Counted from the first letter of the stretch, positions 45,296 to 57,836 are shown. The stretch is DNA of 64,000 nucleotides from Sipunculus nudus (GCA_026874595.1 CM049314.1:74228300-74292299), one strand, 5' to 3'. Numbers and translations: made by a program. The notes: generated by a model from the letters alone, not told the origin.

Positions 45296-46613
45296 GTAGT
45301 TGCCGATTATCAACTACCGGTAGTATGAAAAGGGTATTCATTTTGCCCGTCTGTCAGTCCGTCCTTTAAACTGGCATTTTTAAGACCTATATATATATAT
45401 ATACACCAAGACCTCTGACCAAACCTTAAACTGGGTCACTGCAACTTTGTTCATATGAAAAATTAAGGAAAATCCTCAATTTTCCATTAAAAACCTATTA
45501 TCAAACTTCATGACTGCCTATTATCGAACAACTAATAATTTTAATTGATATTTACTATAAATATTCCCCTATATTGTTTCTATGTGCATACCTGAAATGA
45601 AGTAAGTATTACTTAATTTATAAAAGTTATAGGTCCAAATATAATGCACTTTGTAAAAGATTATGAAACATGTTTATTCACTTAACATGATAAGTGTTGC
45701 AGCTAGAGAATTTTTTCAGGTATGGATAAATTTATTTAATCAAGATTCAAGTGTTTACCCAAAATTAGGTCTGAATTTTGTATTTTTTATAAGTTATTAG
45801 CATTAATATAAAATCAGTTCCTTAAATTTTTCTCAACTTTGACCATGGCACATTTTTTCCTTTGAGTACCCTTGATTTAATTTTTACTATAAATACACAT
45901 GAAATTAATCTGTTAAATTCTATAAAATTAGGCTAGTTATTGAAGTTTCTTTCAGAGGCTCTATTGTATTCATGCCTCCAACCATTCCCCCCCCCCCCAA
46001 CCACCACCACTAAGTGTATTGCAATAATTGTTATTGTTCAAACTATTCTTCGTTAATTGTAAAGCTGTTACAAATCCAATGTACAAAACATTTCTTTAGT
46101 AATCCAGGAGATGCCATGTTGTGGTAATGCAACAATATTAAAGAAATTTATTTCCTTTTGAATTATTTCATTTAAATATTATTAAACCCATTAGAAGGCA
46201 TTATTTAGATAATATATGAGCAAATTAATGGATAAATAAAGATGCAATTTAGAATTGTGAATCAGGTGTTGTTTTCAGATATTTATTGTTTTGCAAATTC
46301 ATAAAATATATTTTATAAAAAAAATCAATACATCTGTGTGCATAATGTGATGTCACCTGACCAAATTAGGTAAAGATTCTGATGGAATTTAAAATTGTGA
46401 ATCAATTCAAATATTCATATAAATATATGTTATACTGTAAATGTGTAGTCAATTTTGAACAGAAAGAAATTTGATGTAATAAAAAAATGAGGATATAATG
46501 CAAACATTTCTTCATAATTATTCTCTTGCCTCAGTGGAAATGAAATTAAAGTGATTCACTATGTTTTTTCATCTGTCTGCCTGTTTTTAAATAGTCAATT
46601 ATTATGAATAAAC

Positions 46614-47651
46614 TTTTTAGCCCTCAGCCCTTAGGCTGATGGGCTATTGTCGTCACCCAAGCTGTCCGTCCGTCCGTCCGGCGTCCGTTAACTTTTACCT
46701 TGTGAGCGGGATATCTTGAAAAGGATTCACCGTCAGAATTTTATTTCCTCGGTAAAGATGTATATCGACAAAATCTCGGTCAAGTTCGAAGATGGGTGAC
46801 CTTGACCTATTTTTCTACATTTTATAGCTGATTTTAGAAAAACACTTAGATGCTTATTACTCAGGAACCATTTGGTGGATTTTCACAAAACTTACTATGA
46901 TTATTGGGACTGATAGTCTGTACCTGCTATACAAGTTTGGTGGCGCCACCTACAATTTCTGATTTTTAATGAATTTTTATCGGATTTTTCAACTTTGGGC
47001 TTGTGAGCGGGATATCTCAAAAAGGATTCACCGTAAGAATTTTATTTTTTCAGTGAAGATGTATATTGACAAAATCTCGGTCAAGTTCGAAGATGGGTGA
47101 CCTTGACCTATTTTTCTACGTTTTAGAGCTGATTATAGAAAAAACATTTAGAAGCTTATTTCTCAGGAACCATTGGATGGATTTTCACAATACTTACTAT
47201 GATCATAGGGACTGATGGTCTGTAACTGCTGCACAAGTTTGGGGGCACCACCTGCAATTTCTGATTTTTTATTGAATTTTTCTTGGATTTTTCAACTTTG
47301 GCCTTGTGAGCGGGATATCTCTAAAAGGATTCACAATAATAGGAATTTTATTTCTTTGGTGAAGATGTATATTGACAAAAATCTTGTTCATGTTCGAAGG
47401 TGGGTGACCTTGACCTACTTTTCAAGGTCACAGAGCTTATAATAGAATAAAACTTAGAAGCTTATTTTTCAGGAAGCATTTGGTGGATTGTTATGAATCA
47501 TGGTACATACCTCTCCATTTTAAATTTATAACTGAGACATGTACAGATATACATCCATGTGAGAACAGATATTTAGTACTTGTTACTGTTACCACCTCTA
47601 AACACTGTTCTTTTGGCTGAGGGCTTTTGTCAGCTTTTGCTGATATTCTAG
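46614..47651 (+). mobile_element. G-family element with canonical Helitron-like 3' end
   Basis: 5' hairpin AGCCC-TCAGCC / GGCTGA-T-GGGCT (46619-46645), a (GTCC)n tract (46663-46689), three units of about 302 bp (CTTGTGAGCGGGATATCT at about 46700, 47001 and 47304), then the perfect inverted arm GGCTGAGGGCT (about 47612-47622), a small hairpin TCAGC-TTTT-GCTGA and the end TATTCTAG at 47644-47651. One unit has GGTGGCGCCACC near 46941. It is short (about 1 kb), complete and non-coding. Confidence 0.7.
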
Positions 47652-47905
47652 TTTTTTTCCAGTGAGCAGTGTTGAATAAAATTGTATATCCTTTATGTAT
47701 ATGCAAACTCCCCCCCCCCCCCCCCCAATGACCATTGAGTCATTCCATATGAGGATTGGGGAGAATAGTTTTACTACAAGGGCATAACATTTTTTAAATG
47801 AAGAAAATATATAATGGACTGGAACATTTATTGCAGCTGTTCACATATTATAAAATTAAAAAAAAATAAATGGTATAATACAAAAATAGGATCTAATTTT
47901 AACAA

Positions 47906-48062
47906 ATGTCTAAACTGCTGAATTGTAAGCAGCTTATCAAAAAGCCAACCAATGGGCATGGTAATAATATAGATCTTATATTCACAAACTGCATACATGC
48001 TTCAGTTTCAACATTAGGAAACATATGGTCAGATCACAAAATATTGTTTGAAACAATATTTT
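47906..48062 (+). pseudogene. Fragment of a non-LTR retrotransposon endonuclease
   Basis: About 50 codons read CKQLIKKPTNGHGNNIDLIF, then TN and WSDHKILFETI. QLI..PT......(I/L)DLIFTN followed by SDH is the C-terminal part of the endonuclease domain of CR1/Jockey-like LINEs. No RT follows. It lies near the 3' end of E2 and is either a 5'-truncated and decayed LINE or LINE sequence picked up by the element. Confidence 0.5.
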
Positions 48063-48210
48063 TAATCATATCAATCATCCAACTTCAAGGTCAACTTCAG
48101 CTGAGCACAGTGACCCATGGGTCTCTTGGTTTGTTAAATATTTTCTTAGCTATACTTCTGTGTGTGTCGTAGCTGTGCATCTGAGCTTATATAACTGGTT
48201 TGTATTACAG

Positions 48211-48314
48211 GCAGACAGCGCCCTCTAGTGGCTGCTGCTCTTGGACCATTTGCTGCGTCAATGTACAATGGCTCCGAGTACACTGGCACTTATGCAGACA
48301 CTCACTCCATTGAG
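48211..48314 (+). CDS. Homocysteine S-methyltransferase-type gene, exon 4
   Basis: 104 bp between TGTATTACAG and GTAACA. Reads RPLVAAALGPFAASMYNGSE, then YTGTYADTHSIE; VAgSlGPyga....gSEYtG.Y is the family core motif lining the homocysteine pocket. The exon ends in phase 0. On the minus strand bases 48217-48232 read GCCACTAGAGGGCGCT, a close match to the CTCF consensus, probably by coincidence with the codons. Confidence 0.95.
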
Positions 48315-49110
48315 GTAACAGTCATTTTCACGACCTGCCACTTAACTGTACCCTCAGCAATAAAGCTCTGTGTTCAGGGATATTGGGCATCTTCATACCA
48401 CAGTCTGTGGTTTCTATGCTTCAACAGACCTTGATTCAGTGAGAAGTTCTGCTGTCTATATAATGAATAAAGGACAATCAGTTGAAACAATCAAATGATG
48501 CCAAGGCTGCCAGAGCAGGTCTGGTGGTAGTTCTGGACTAAAGGTTTAGTATAAGCCAGGAGAGCATCACAAATTTGACCATTATATTGTTACCATATAA
48601 ACATGTCAAGTTTCTTTTGCACACATGTTCTTGTTCAGTCGGAATGTGAACTGTGTATTGTTTAGATTTTGTTTGTTAGGTTTAAAAGACAGTTTAGATT
48701 TCCGGAGGAACACTCTAGGCTTGTTCATTGATCATGAAATTGATGCCAGAGCTGCTCACTGAATCAAGGGAACCATTTTGACAGTTGAGACAAAAAATTC
48801 TGAGTCATTTTTTTTGGGGGGGGGGGGGGTATTGAATATATTTGTATGAATGCATATTTAAATTTCCCACTACTTTACTGATTTCTGTAATTGGTACATT
48901 ATTTTTCGATTTTTCCAGGCCAGTAATTGACATCAGCATTTGCTGATAACTATTACAGTTACAAGTGAATATTCTAAAAATTAATTATAACAGAAACAAT
49001 GACAATTTACCCTGAAATGAAATAATAGCAACTACCATCTACTGGAACAATTACTTCATACCTGATTTTCAGTTCAATTACATCAGTCTTTGTTTTCCTT
49101 TACATGACAG
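48315..49110 (+). other. Intron 4
   Basis: 796 bp, AT-rich, with a G-run near 48817-48828. No element recognised. Confidence 0.6.
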
Positions 49111-49272
49111 ACCATGCAAAAATGGCATCGTCCCCGGCTGGAGGTTTTATTAGAATGCGGTGTGGACATATTTGCGATTGAAACCATTCCGTGTCAGAAA
49201 GAGGCTGAGGCCATGACCTTGCTACTGAAGGATTACCCAGGATGCAAAGCATGGATGTGTTTTACATGCAAG
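49111..49272 (+). CDS. Homocysteine S-methyltransferase-type gene, exon 5, ending at a GC splice donor
   Basis: 162 bp after TTTACATGACAG. Reads WHRPRLEVLLECGVDIFAIE, then TIPCQKEAEAM and AWMCFTCK. These match the family's W.r.Rl..l...GvD..a.ETiP...EA and aW.SF.ck motifs. Homologues continue with a D-G-rich segment, and here the family match stops exactly at CAAG before GCAAGT, the consensus of GC-AG introns. Reading through would give a stop within eight codons. The zinc-binding cysteines and the C-terminal 40 percent of the protein are not in the window. About 195 codons are covered in total. Confidence 0.9.
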
Positions 49273-49720
49273 GCAAGTGATGAAATGAGAGGCAGATGAG
49301 TAAAAATACAATTTTGAGAATCTTAAGTGTCAGACAATTCTGTCAGTTCAAGTATTTTCAAATTTCCTCAGTCAAACATTTCTCTCATTCTGAAATGTTG
49401 AACAAAAAAAGAGACTGAAAAATGTAAATAATATTAATGAGATGTTTGCTGTCAGTGTATTCATTTTGGGTACAAATTAATACAAAATATTTAAGGACAT
49501 GAGTAAATCCTGTATGAATTTTCTTAACCCCTGCTTTTGTTATAGACTTTGGTAAGCACATGAAAGTAAAATGGAGTTTCATGCACATTGCTCTAGTGTT
49601 ACTACTGGTAATTTGAATTGTTGTAAAAATCATGATTTTTGAGGATATACTGTGGATTCAGAATTGTTTGTTGGGTTTTTATTTTTGTGGAATAAGTGGG
49701 TTACCTTTATCCACAAAATT
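49273..49720 (+). other. Start of intron 5
   Basis: AT-rich. No further methyltransferase exon was found from here to the end of the window, so this intron is at least 14.7 kb or the remaining exons have been lost. Confidence 0.5.
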
Positions 49721-50335
49721 AACAAGTGACCCATGGGTCATGACGCTCAGCCGACTGACATGTTGACAATATGTCCTTGCACAGGCAACTTATTACGATA
49801 ATGTAGGTGGCATCATTGTATATATATTAGCTTAAGTGTATCAAGACCCATAAGCACAACAAATTTGATGACAATCCAACCAGCCTTTCCTGAGGAACCT
49901 GGCAATTTGTGTGTATTTTGCATTATTTCTGGGGTGCTCAAACATAGCCCAAAACCCTGAGATTATAGGTCACAGTGACCCAATTTCAGATTTCTGGGGA
50001 GAACTTTTGAGGAACTCTCAGGATATCAAGTTAGAAAATTCTGGGCCCAATGGTTATGATTTGTGCCCGACTTTGGTATCAAATTATCATTTATTTCTGA
50101 GGGGTGCTTATAAGCCCCCTAGCTCAGAAAATATGGGTAACAGAGACCTAATTTCATGTTTCCTAGGAGATTTTTCATGGACCTCCCTGGATTTTAAGTT
50201 GGAAGATTTCTTGTCCAGTGGTTATGATTTGCCCCCTGCTTGGTATCAACTTTTTAATTATGATGGGGGGTGCTTATAACCCCATAGCTCAGAGAATATG
50301 GGTAACAGAGACCTAATTTCAAGTTTCCAAGGGTA

Positions 50336-50765
50336 CTGTGGTTGGCTTCATATTCGCGAGGCTGAAATTTCGTGATATCTCCATTTATAATGTTATCCGA
50401 GGGTTTCATTTTCGCGATCTCACCAGAACCTATACCAAATATTTGGTAAATCCATTCCTGTGTGTATTATAAATGAGAATAAGTCATGAATTTGTGATAT
50501 TCTTCTCATATAACGATGGACCCAAACACACAGCACAAGTAGTTTAGTTCAAATTTAAGGGAACGTTTCCCCTGTACGTGCATGGATGTAACTTATTATA
50601 AAATTTCTCAATGTTCTAACCAATTCCCATACAAGTATTGGCTACACTAAATAAGAAGAACATACTCAATAGGCCAATTATTCCCAAGGGATTCATTTTC
50701 GCGATTATTTCCCATTCGCGAATATCGCAAAATTAAAACCCTCGCGAACAAAAAGGCAACCACAG
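50336..50765. mobile_element. TA-flanked MITE inside a tandem unit
   Basis: Terminal inverted repeats CTGTGGTTGGCTTCATATTC at the left and, inverted, CTGTGGTTGCCTTTTTGTTC at the right, each followed inward by GCGAGG. TA flanks at 50334-50335 and 50766-50767. The tandem unit normally reads GTTTCCAAGGAGATTTTTCA; here it is split after CCAAGGG and resumes as TTTTTCACAGACCTCC, which shows a clean insertion. It has several TTCGCG/CGCGAA motifs and no coding capacity. Confidence 0.8.
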
Positions 50766-50779
50766 TATTTTTCACAGAC

Positions 50780-52870
50780 CTCCCTGGATGTTTAGTTAGA
50801 AGATTCAAGGACCAATGGTTACAATTTATGTCTTGTTAACAGACGATCGCATCTTTGAAGGTCTCAAAAATAGAAAAAAATGCATAAAAATTGGAAAAAG
50901 TCCAGGCGGTGCTACCAGTCTGAAGAAACTGATGAAACACTCCATGATGAATTTGGATGCACAGAATCAGGGTGATCAATGCATTAGTTGTTCAGATACT
51001 GGAGCTTTTGTGTCAAATTTTTAGTTATTCTGGGAGGTACTTCTAAGCCCCAAAGCTCGGAGGATATGGGTAACAGAGACCTAATTTCAGGTTTCCCTGG
51101 AGATTTTTTATGGACCTCCAGGAATGTGAAGAAAGAAGATTCTAGGTCAGATGGTTATGATTTGTGCCATGTTAACAGAAGACCAGATCTTTGAAGGTCT
51201 CAAAAATAAAGATAAAAATTCGAAAAAAAGGCCAGGTGGCGCCACCAGTCTGCAGGAACTGATGAAATACTCCATGATGCATATGCATGCAAAAAATTAT
51301 GCTGATCAATGCACTTGTTGTTAAGATACTAGAGCTTTTCTATCAAATTTTCTATTATTCTGGGGGGTACTTCAGAGACCCATAGCTTTGACAGTATGGA
51401 ATACAGAGACCTAATTTCAGGTTTCTAAGGAGACTTTTTCATGGGCCTTCCTGCATGTCAAGATACTTGATTCTAGGTCCAGTTGTTGCAATTGTGTCCT
51501 GTTAACAGATGACCACATCTTTAAAGGTCTCAAAAACAGAGAAAAAAAATAGTTAAAAAAAATCGAAATAATACAGGTGGCGCCACCAGTCTGCAGAAAC
51601 TGATATAACATTCCATGACCAATATCCATGCAAAGAATCATGGTAATTAATACATTAGTTGTTCAGATATTTGAGCTTTTGTATCAAATTTTCTATTATT
51701 CTGGGGGGGTACTTGGAAGCCCCATAGCTCACAGGTTTTGGGTAACAGAGACCTATGGTAATTTTAGGTTTCCAAGGAGTTTTTCATGGGCCTCCCTGCA
51801 TTTTAAGACAGAAAATTCTAGGTCCAGACGTTATGATTTGTGCTTTGTTAACAGATGACCCCATCTTTTAAGGTCTAAAAATAGATAAAAAAAAAAAAGT
51901 ACAGGTGAGGCCACCAGTCTGCAGAAACTGATGTAACACTCCATGATCAATATCCATGCAAAGAATCATGTTGATCAATATATTAAAGGTTTAGATACTT
52001 GAGCTTTTGTATCAAATTTTTCATTATTCTGTGAGGTACTTTGGAGCCCCATAGCTTAAAGAATATGGGTAAAAGAGACATAATTCCAGGTTTCCAAGGA
52101 GACTTTTCATTGACCCCTCTGGATGTTAAGTTAGAAGATTCCAGGTAGAGCGGTTACGATTTGTGCCCTGTTAACAGATGACCGCATCTTTTAAGGTCTC
52201 AAAAATAAAGAAAAAAAATTGTTAAAAAAAATCTAAAAAATATAGGTGGTGCCACCAGTCTGCAGAAAATGATGAAAAACTCCATGATCAGTATCCATGC
52301 AAAGAATCATGGTGATCAATATATTAGTTGTTTAGATACTTGATCTTTTGTTTCAAATTTTTCATTATTCTGGGGGATACTTCGGAGCCCCATAGCTTGA
52401 AGAATATGGGTAACAGAGACCTAATTCCAGGTTTCCAAGGAGACCTTTCATTGACCTCTCTGGATGTCAAGTTAGAAGATTCCAGGTCAAGTGGTTATGA
52501 TTTGTGCCCTGTTAACAGATGACTGCATCTTTTAAGGTCTCAAAAATAGAGAAAAAAAATGTTAAAAAAATCCAAAAAATTCAGGTGGCACCACCAGTCT
52601 GCAGAAACCAATGAAACACTCCATGATCAATATCCATGCAAAGAATCATGGTGATCAATGCTTTAGTTGTTCAGATACTTGAGCTTTTGTATCAAATTTT
52701 TCATTATTCTGGGGGGTACTTCAGAGCCCCATAGCTTGAAGAATATGGGTAACAGAGACATAATTCCAGGGGTTTCCAAGGAGATTTTTAATGGACCTCA
52801 CTTGATGTAAAGTTAGAAGATTCCAGGTCCAGTGGTTAAGATTTGTGCCCTGTTAACGGACAGATGGCCG
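50780..52870. repeat. 340-bp tandem array of the minus-strand E element
   Basis: The landmark CCACCAGTCTGCAG (first copy diverged) occurs at about 50912, 51242, 51583, 51911, 52252 and 52591, so units are 328-341 bp. Units carry GGTGGCGCCACC or one-base variants next to the landmark, CAAAGAATCATG, CCATAGCT..AAGAATATGGG and TGCCCTGTTAACAGATGACC. Length differences come mainly from A-runs. Confidence 0.85.
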
Positions 52871-52941
52871 GATGGCCAGACGGATGACAGACAAAGAGTG
52901 ATTGCTATAGCTCATATGACTTAAAGTCAGCTGAGCTAAAA

Positions 52942-54189
52942 CCCAACAATCATTAGGTTTATTATAGAATTTTTGAAAGTCCATCTACCCTGTGGATTGA
53001 GTTATTGTGTTGTCCCGCATTCACCGTCCATGCTAGCAAATGCTATTGATTAATAAAACACAAAGAAATGATATTTAGCCTGTAAATTAAATATAAATAA
53101 TTACATTATAAGGAAAGACCACTTCATCAGTTGTCTTGGGGAGCAAACAAACCAAAATTTCATCAGTGTCAGATTTACAGTTGACTGCTTAAAAGTTCGC
53201 TGAATATGCACTGGTATATGTGGACTTACTCTCTCTCTCTCATATTATCTCACTAAAAGTCATAGGTAAAGGGCATTTTGCCCTGCTTATCTTATTTGAT
53301 TGAATAGAATTTCATGTTTAGATAAAATAAACAATTGTGTGGCAGAGTTAACCTAGTTATCCCCCCAGCATGGGGATGAGTCATGGTCAGCTGAGCATAA
53401 TTATATGAGCTGGACCGCAGTCTAACTGTGGCCTCATTCCTTGGCACGTCAGGAAACATCTGAATGAATGACATACCAAGAAGCTTTAATTCTTTTAATT
53501 AATGAATACACAGAATATAAATATTGACTTCTGTTGGTTCTAATAATTCATAAAATCACAGCCAGTGTGTCAGTTCAATGGGGGATTCATTTTCATGAGC
53601 GCAGATCAGATCACATCGGGCAGTTTGCCTAGCCAGGGTTAATCAAGTTAATAAGGTGTCAAGATAAGCAGGGAAGTGGAGTACAATAACCAATTACTGC
53701 CTAGACAATATGACTTGGCAATAAAATTCCGGGGACAGCTTTGCAGACTCCTTTTCTTAACCCCAGAAAATTTCAGATAATGTAGCCAAACTATTTGTCA
53801 TTTGTGTAATTTAGCCTATTACCAGAAATTCCCGTTTTTTTTACAAAAGGAAAACACAGATCTTTGGCTTAAATAAGGTATGTTCACATATTAATTTTGA
53901 TACTATGCCTGACTAGGAATGGTTATTCCACAAAAGTTTTAACTCAACAAATAGCGTTTCAGGATAAAAAAAAACACAAAATTTTGAACCCACAATATTT
54001 TCTGAATCCACAGTACCAAAAATTCATAAAAGTTCATGAAATTTTATTTGCATGTTATTCAAAGTGTATCACATCTTTTTTTAGGTCATAAAAATGTCAT
54101 GAATATTTGATCTTGAAATGTGGGGATCTGGATAGTATAACTAAGAAGGCAGCTATCAAAGCTACAGGGCCTAGGTGTGAATAACACTG
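52942..54189. other. Unassigned intron 5 sequence
   Basis: AT-rich with no gene. ACTGTGGATTC and its inverse near 49649 and 54002-54012 hint at another TIR family, but I cannot bound an element. Confidence 0.35.
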
Positions 54190-54579
54190 TTAAACTTAGT
54201 TTTAAAATTAGGAATATTGGTCAAACTTTGTTGGATTAATTTTTAACTCATATGGCCATATATTTAAATTTTGATAACTTAATTACCTTCACACATTATT
54301 TGTTTATGAAATGGAACTTTTATATGACACTTACCGTAGGCCAAATTTTTTCCCTCACTAAAGGGTTTCAGGCCAAAGGTTTCATTTATCACACAGTCCA
54401 TATGCTTTAACTCATGTCCACTATTCTATAATTTACAGAGTTTCATTTTAGCTGGGCTATTTCCTCTTAGCTTTTCAAATGGTAATATTCCTGAAAAAAC
54501 CATAGTAAATATAAATATTTTATAGTTACTAATATTTTTCAAAATTCAGCTGAGCGACGTGACCAATGGGTCCCTTGTT
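54190..54579 (+). repeat. E-family 3' arm (element E0), matching 57445-57836
   Basis: About 390 bp collinear with the 3' arm of E3: ATATTGGTCAAACTTTGT, CACACATTATTTGTTTATGA, ATGGAACTTTTATATGACAC, CACAGTCCATATGCTTTA and the terminus TTCAGCTGAGCGACGTGACC followed by CTTGTT. The rest of E0 is not recognised. Confidence 0.8.
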
Positions 54580-55020
54580 AAGGATTCTCTGTGTAAAGAT
54601 TATTCATAAAAGTAATGTGTACCCTATGGTAGTCCAAGAAGCAGAGCAGTTTTTAGCTCAGCTGACTGCAAGTCATCTGAGCTATAGCGATCACTCTTTG
54701 TCCTCCGTCCGTCTGTCCTTCTTTTAACATGGCACAAATTGTAACCGCTGGACCTGGAATCTTCTTTCTTTACATCCAGAGAGGTCCATGAAAAATCTCC
54801 TTGGAAACCTGGAATTAGGTCTCTTTTACCCATATCCTTAGAGCTATGGGGCCCCAAAGTACCCTCAAGAATAGTAAAAAATTTCATACAAAAACTTCAA
54901 TATCTCATTAACTACATCACTGATGGTCATGATTTTTGGCATACATATTAATCATGAGATGTTTCATCAGTTTCTGCAGACTGGTGGCCCCACCTGTAAT
55001 TTTTTCGATTTTTTATGATA

Positions 55021-57836
55021 TTTAAGTCAGCTGACTATAAGTCACCTGAGCTATAGTTGTGGTCCATTGTCCCTCGTCCGTCCGTCTGTCTGTCCGTAGA
55101 TGTGGCGCGTTTTGAAACCGTATGACCTAGGAATCCAAAATTCGGCATAATGTTAGATATCCCCAAGATCTCCTACCAAGCCGAAAACTGGGTCTTTGCA
55201 ACTTCGTTCCTTTCAGAAATTAAGGAAAAACCTCACTTCTTTATTAAAAACCTATTTTCACACTTCAGGACTGCCTCATATCAAAACCACTCATCCATTT
55301 TTCCTCATATTTACCATACATATTCCTCTATATAGTTCCTATGTATATGCCAAAAATTAGGTCTGTATTATATAATTTAAAAAAGTTATGGGCCCAAACA
55401 TAATGCATTTTGTAAGAAATCAGGAAAGATATTTGATCACTTAACACAAATCTTTTAAATTTTTAAAAATATAAACAAAAATAAAAAATTGGTACCTTAA
55501 ATTTTGCCCAATTTTGACTATGGCACGTTTTTTTCCTGTAAGTACTGTTGATCTAATTTTCACAGCATGTACAAATAAGGATTTAATCTGTTAAAATCTG
55601 AAATTTGAAAATAAAAGCTGCAAAATTAGGCTAGTTATTGAATTTTTTTGGAGGCTCTTGTTGTATTCTCTTACATTGTCAAGCAGTCCACTGTGGTCAT
55701 TGTTGGACCTTCAGTGCAGCTTTGTATGCTCCCAAGGTTGTTGGCATAATGTTAGATGTCCCCAACATCTCCTACCAAGCCAAAAACTTGGTCTTTGCGA
55801 CTTTGTTCCTTTGAGAAATTAAGGAAAAACCTCAATTTTTTATTAAAAACCTATTTTCACATTTCAGTAGAGGCTTACTACGAAACCACTCACTTGTTTT
55901 TCCTCATATTTACCATAAATATTCCTCTATATAGTTCCTATGTACATGCCAGAAATTAGGTCTGTATTATATGATTTAAAAAAAAGTTATGGGCTCAAAC
56001 ATAATGCATTTTGCAAAAAATCAGGAAAGATATTTGATCACTTAACACAAAACATTTTAAAGCTATGGACTTTTTTCCAGTAATATATCTTTTATTAATC
56101 AAAATTAAATTGTATACCCAAAATTAGATCAAAATCTGTTAAATTTTTTAAAATATTAGCAAAAATAAATAATTGGTACCTTAAATTTTGCCTAAATTTG
56201 ACCATGGCACTTTTTTTCTTATAAGTACATTTGATTTAATTTTCACAGCCAGTTTACATATGAATATAATCTGATGAATTTTGAATTTGAAAGTATAAGC
56301 TTAAAAATTAGTCTAGCTATTGAAGTTTTTTAGAAGACTTAATGTATTTGTATTTTCTAGCATCATTACCCTACTTTTGTTTACCTGGTAGTCCCAAAAT
56401 TGGCATAATGTTAGATGTAAATGTAAAAAAAGCCATTGTTACACTTCAAGGCTGCCTAATATCAAAACCACTGATCTGTTTTTGATTGTATTTAGTATTC
56501 AAATTCTTCCATACATTTCCTATGTACATACCAAATTTTAGGTCAGTATTGCATAATTTGTTGAAGTTATAGGCCCAAACATAATGCACTTTGTAAAAGA
56601 TCAGGATATATATTTACTCACTTAACATAAGAATGGCTGAGACTTTTTATCAGGAATATAACATCATTTAATCAAGATTCAATTGTTTACGGAAAATTAG
56701 ATCTGAAATTTGCAATTTTTTTTAAGTTATTGGCATAAATATAAAATCAGTACCTTAAATTTTGCTCAACTTTGGCAACGACATAATTTTTTCCTGTAAG
56801 TACTGTGGATGTTATTTTCACAGCATGTACACATAAGGATTAAATCTGTTAAAATCTTAAATATGAAAAATAAAAGCTGCAAAATTAGGCTAGTTATTGA
56901 ATTTATTTGGAGGCTCTTGTTGTATTCCCTTACATTGTCAAGCAGTCCACTGAGGTCACTCTAGGTCATTCAATGCAACTCTCTATGCTCCCCAGGCTGT
57001 TATGTAATCCCATCACTCCGGCATGCCCTCTCTCTTGTTGAGCTTGATCAGGCTGCCAGCATAAATACCACGGGGAGCCATTCTCTCCCCCCCCCCCCCC
57101 CCCCAGCCCCATTATGTTGACAGACCTGTACTCTAAACAAGATGAATCTTATAATTTCAGCAATGAACAGTAACAACAGAGACCCCTCACTGAACCCACC
57201 GCTTCGATACACAGGACTAATATACAAGACAAAGCTGATAATTTTAATGTTAAAAAATTCTGTTTGTTGAGATTTGGACAATTTTGATTTTTTTAAAGAA
57301 AAATATGTTCAGGAATTTAATTCTGATATTCATATATGGTAAAATATTAGGACCTAATGAAAGTGCTAACTGACAAGATTTAAGAAGATATAAATACTTT
57401 GTGGCATTTCGTTCATATCTCTTAAAGTTGGTGGGGCCTAGTTATCTAGTTTTTAAAATAAGAAATATTGGTCAAACTTTGTGGGATTAATTTTAACTCA
57501 TATGGCCGTATATTTATCTTTTGAAAAATTAATTACCTTCACACATTATTTGTTTATGAAATGGAACTTTTATATGACACTTACCGTAAGCCCATTTTTT
57601 CCCTTGGTGCATCACTAAATGGTTTCACGCCAAAGGTTTCATTTATTACACAGTCCATATGCTTTAGCTCATGTCCATTATTCTATAATTTACAGAGTTT
57701 CATTTAAGCTTGGCCATTTTCTCCTAGCTTTTCAAATGGTAATTTACATGGAAAAACCATAAGAAACAAAAATATTTTGCAGTTACTAATATTTTCCAAA
57801 ATTCAGCTGAGCGACGTGACCCATAGGTCCCTTGTT
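55021..57836 (+). mobile_element. E-family element E3 (620-bp core), complete, nested in E4
   Basis: 5' hairpin at 55025-55052 (GTCAGCTGACTATAAGTCAC then CTGAGC), a GTCCGTCCGTCTGTCTGTCC tract, three core units starting CATAATGTTAGAT at about 55147, 55747 and 56405 (600-660 bp apart), the 3' arm (57445-57800), and the terminus ATTCAGCTGAGCGACGTGAC, CCTTGTT ending at 57836. It shares its ends with the 340-core elements although the core is unrelated. Confidence 0.75.

Larger units (their letters stand above)
45296..48130 (+). mobile_element. E-like element E2 in intron 3, with G nested
   Basis: A hairpin with arms GTAGTTG and CAACTAC (45296-45317) is followed by GCCCGTCTGTCAGTCCGTCC. One diverged 620-type core unit lies at 45410-45960. 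Element G is inserted at 46614-47651. The 3' end near 48098-48130 reads TTCAGCTGAGCACAGTGACC and CATGGGTCTCTTG, the E-type 3' terminus. The hairpin differs from that of E1 and E3, so the two ends may come from different insertions. Confidence 0.45.
49721..52941 (-). mobile_element. E-family element on the minus strand (340-bp-type core)
   Basis: Both ends are clear. The minus-strand 5' end TTTTAGCTCAGCTGACTTTA forms a hairpin (52909-52937) and is followed by GTCATCCGTCTGGCCATCC-type sequence; the 3' end is at 49721-49755 (revcomp GACCCATGGGTCACTTGTT). Inside are about six units of about 340 bp. A MITE (50336-50765) sits in one of them. Length is about 3.2 kb including the MITE. No coding capacity. 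Confidence 0.75.

Noticed and set aside
49273-49299. Exon 5 continuing to the TGA at 49297-49299 as the gene's end
   Set aside because: It would give a protein without the zinc-binding half; the GCAAGT donor fits the family alignment.
50780-52870. Plain satellite DNA
   Set aside because: The array is bounded by defined element ends (hairpin and CCATGGG terminus), so it is the core of a mobile element.
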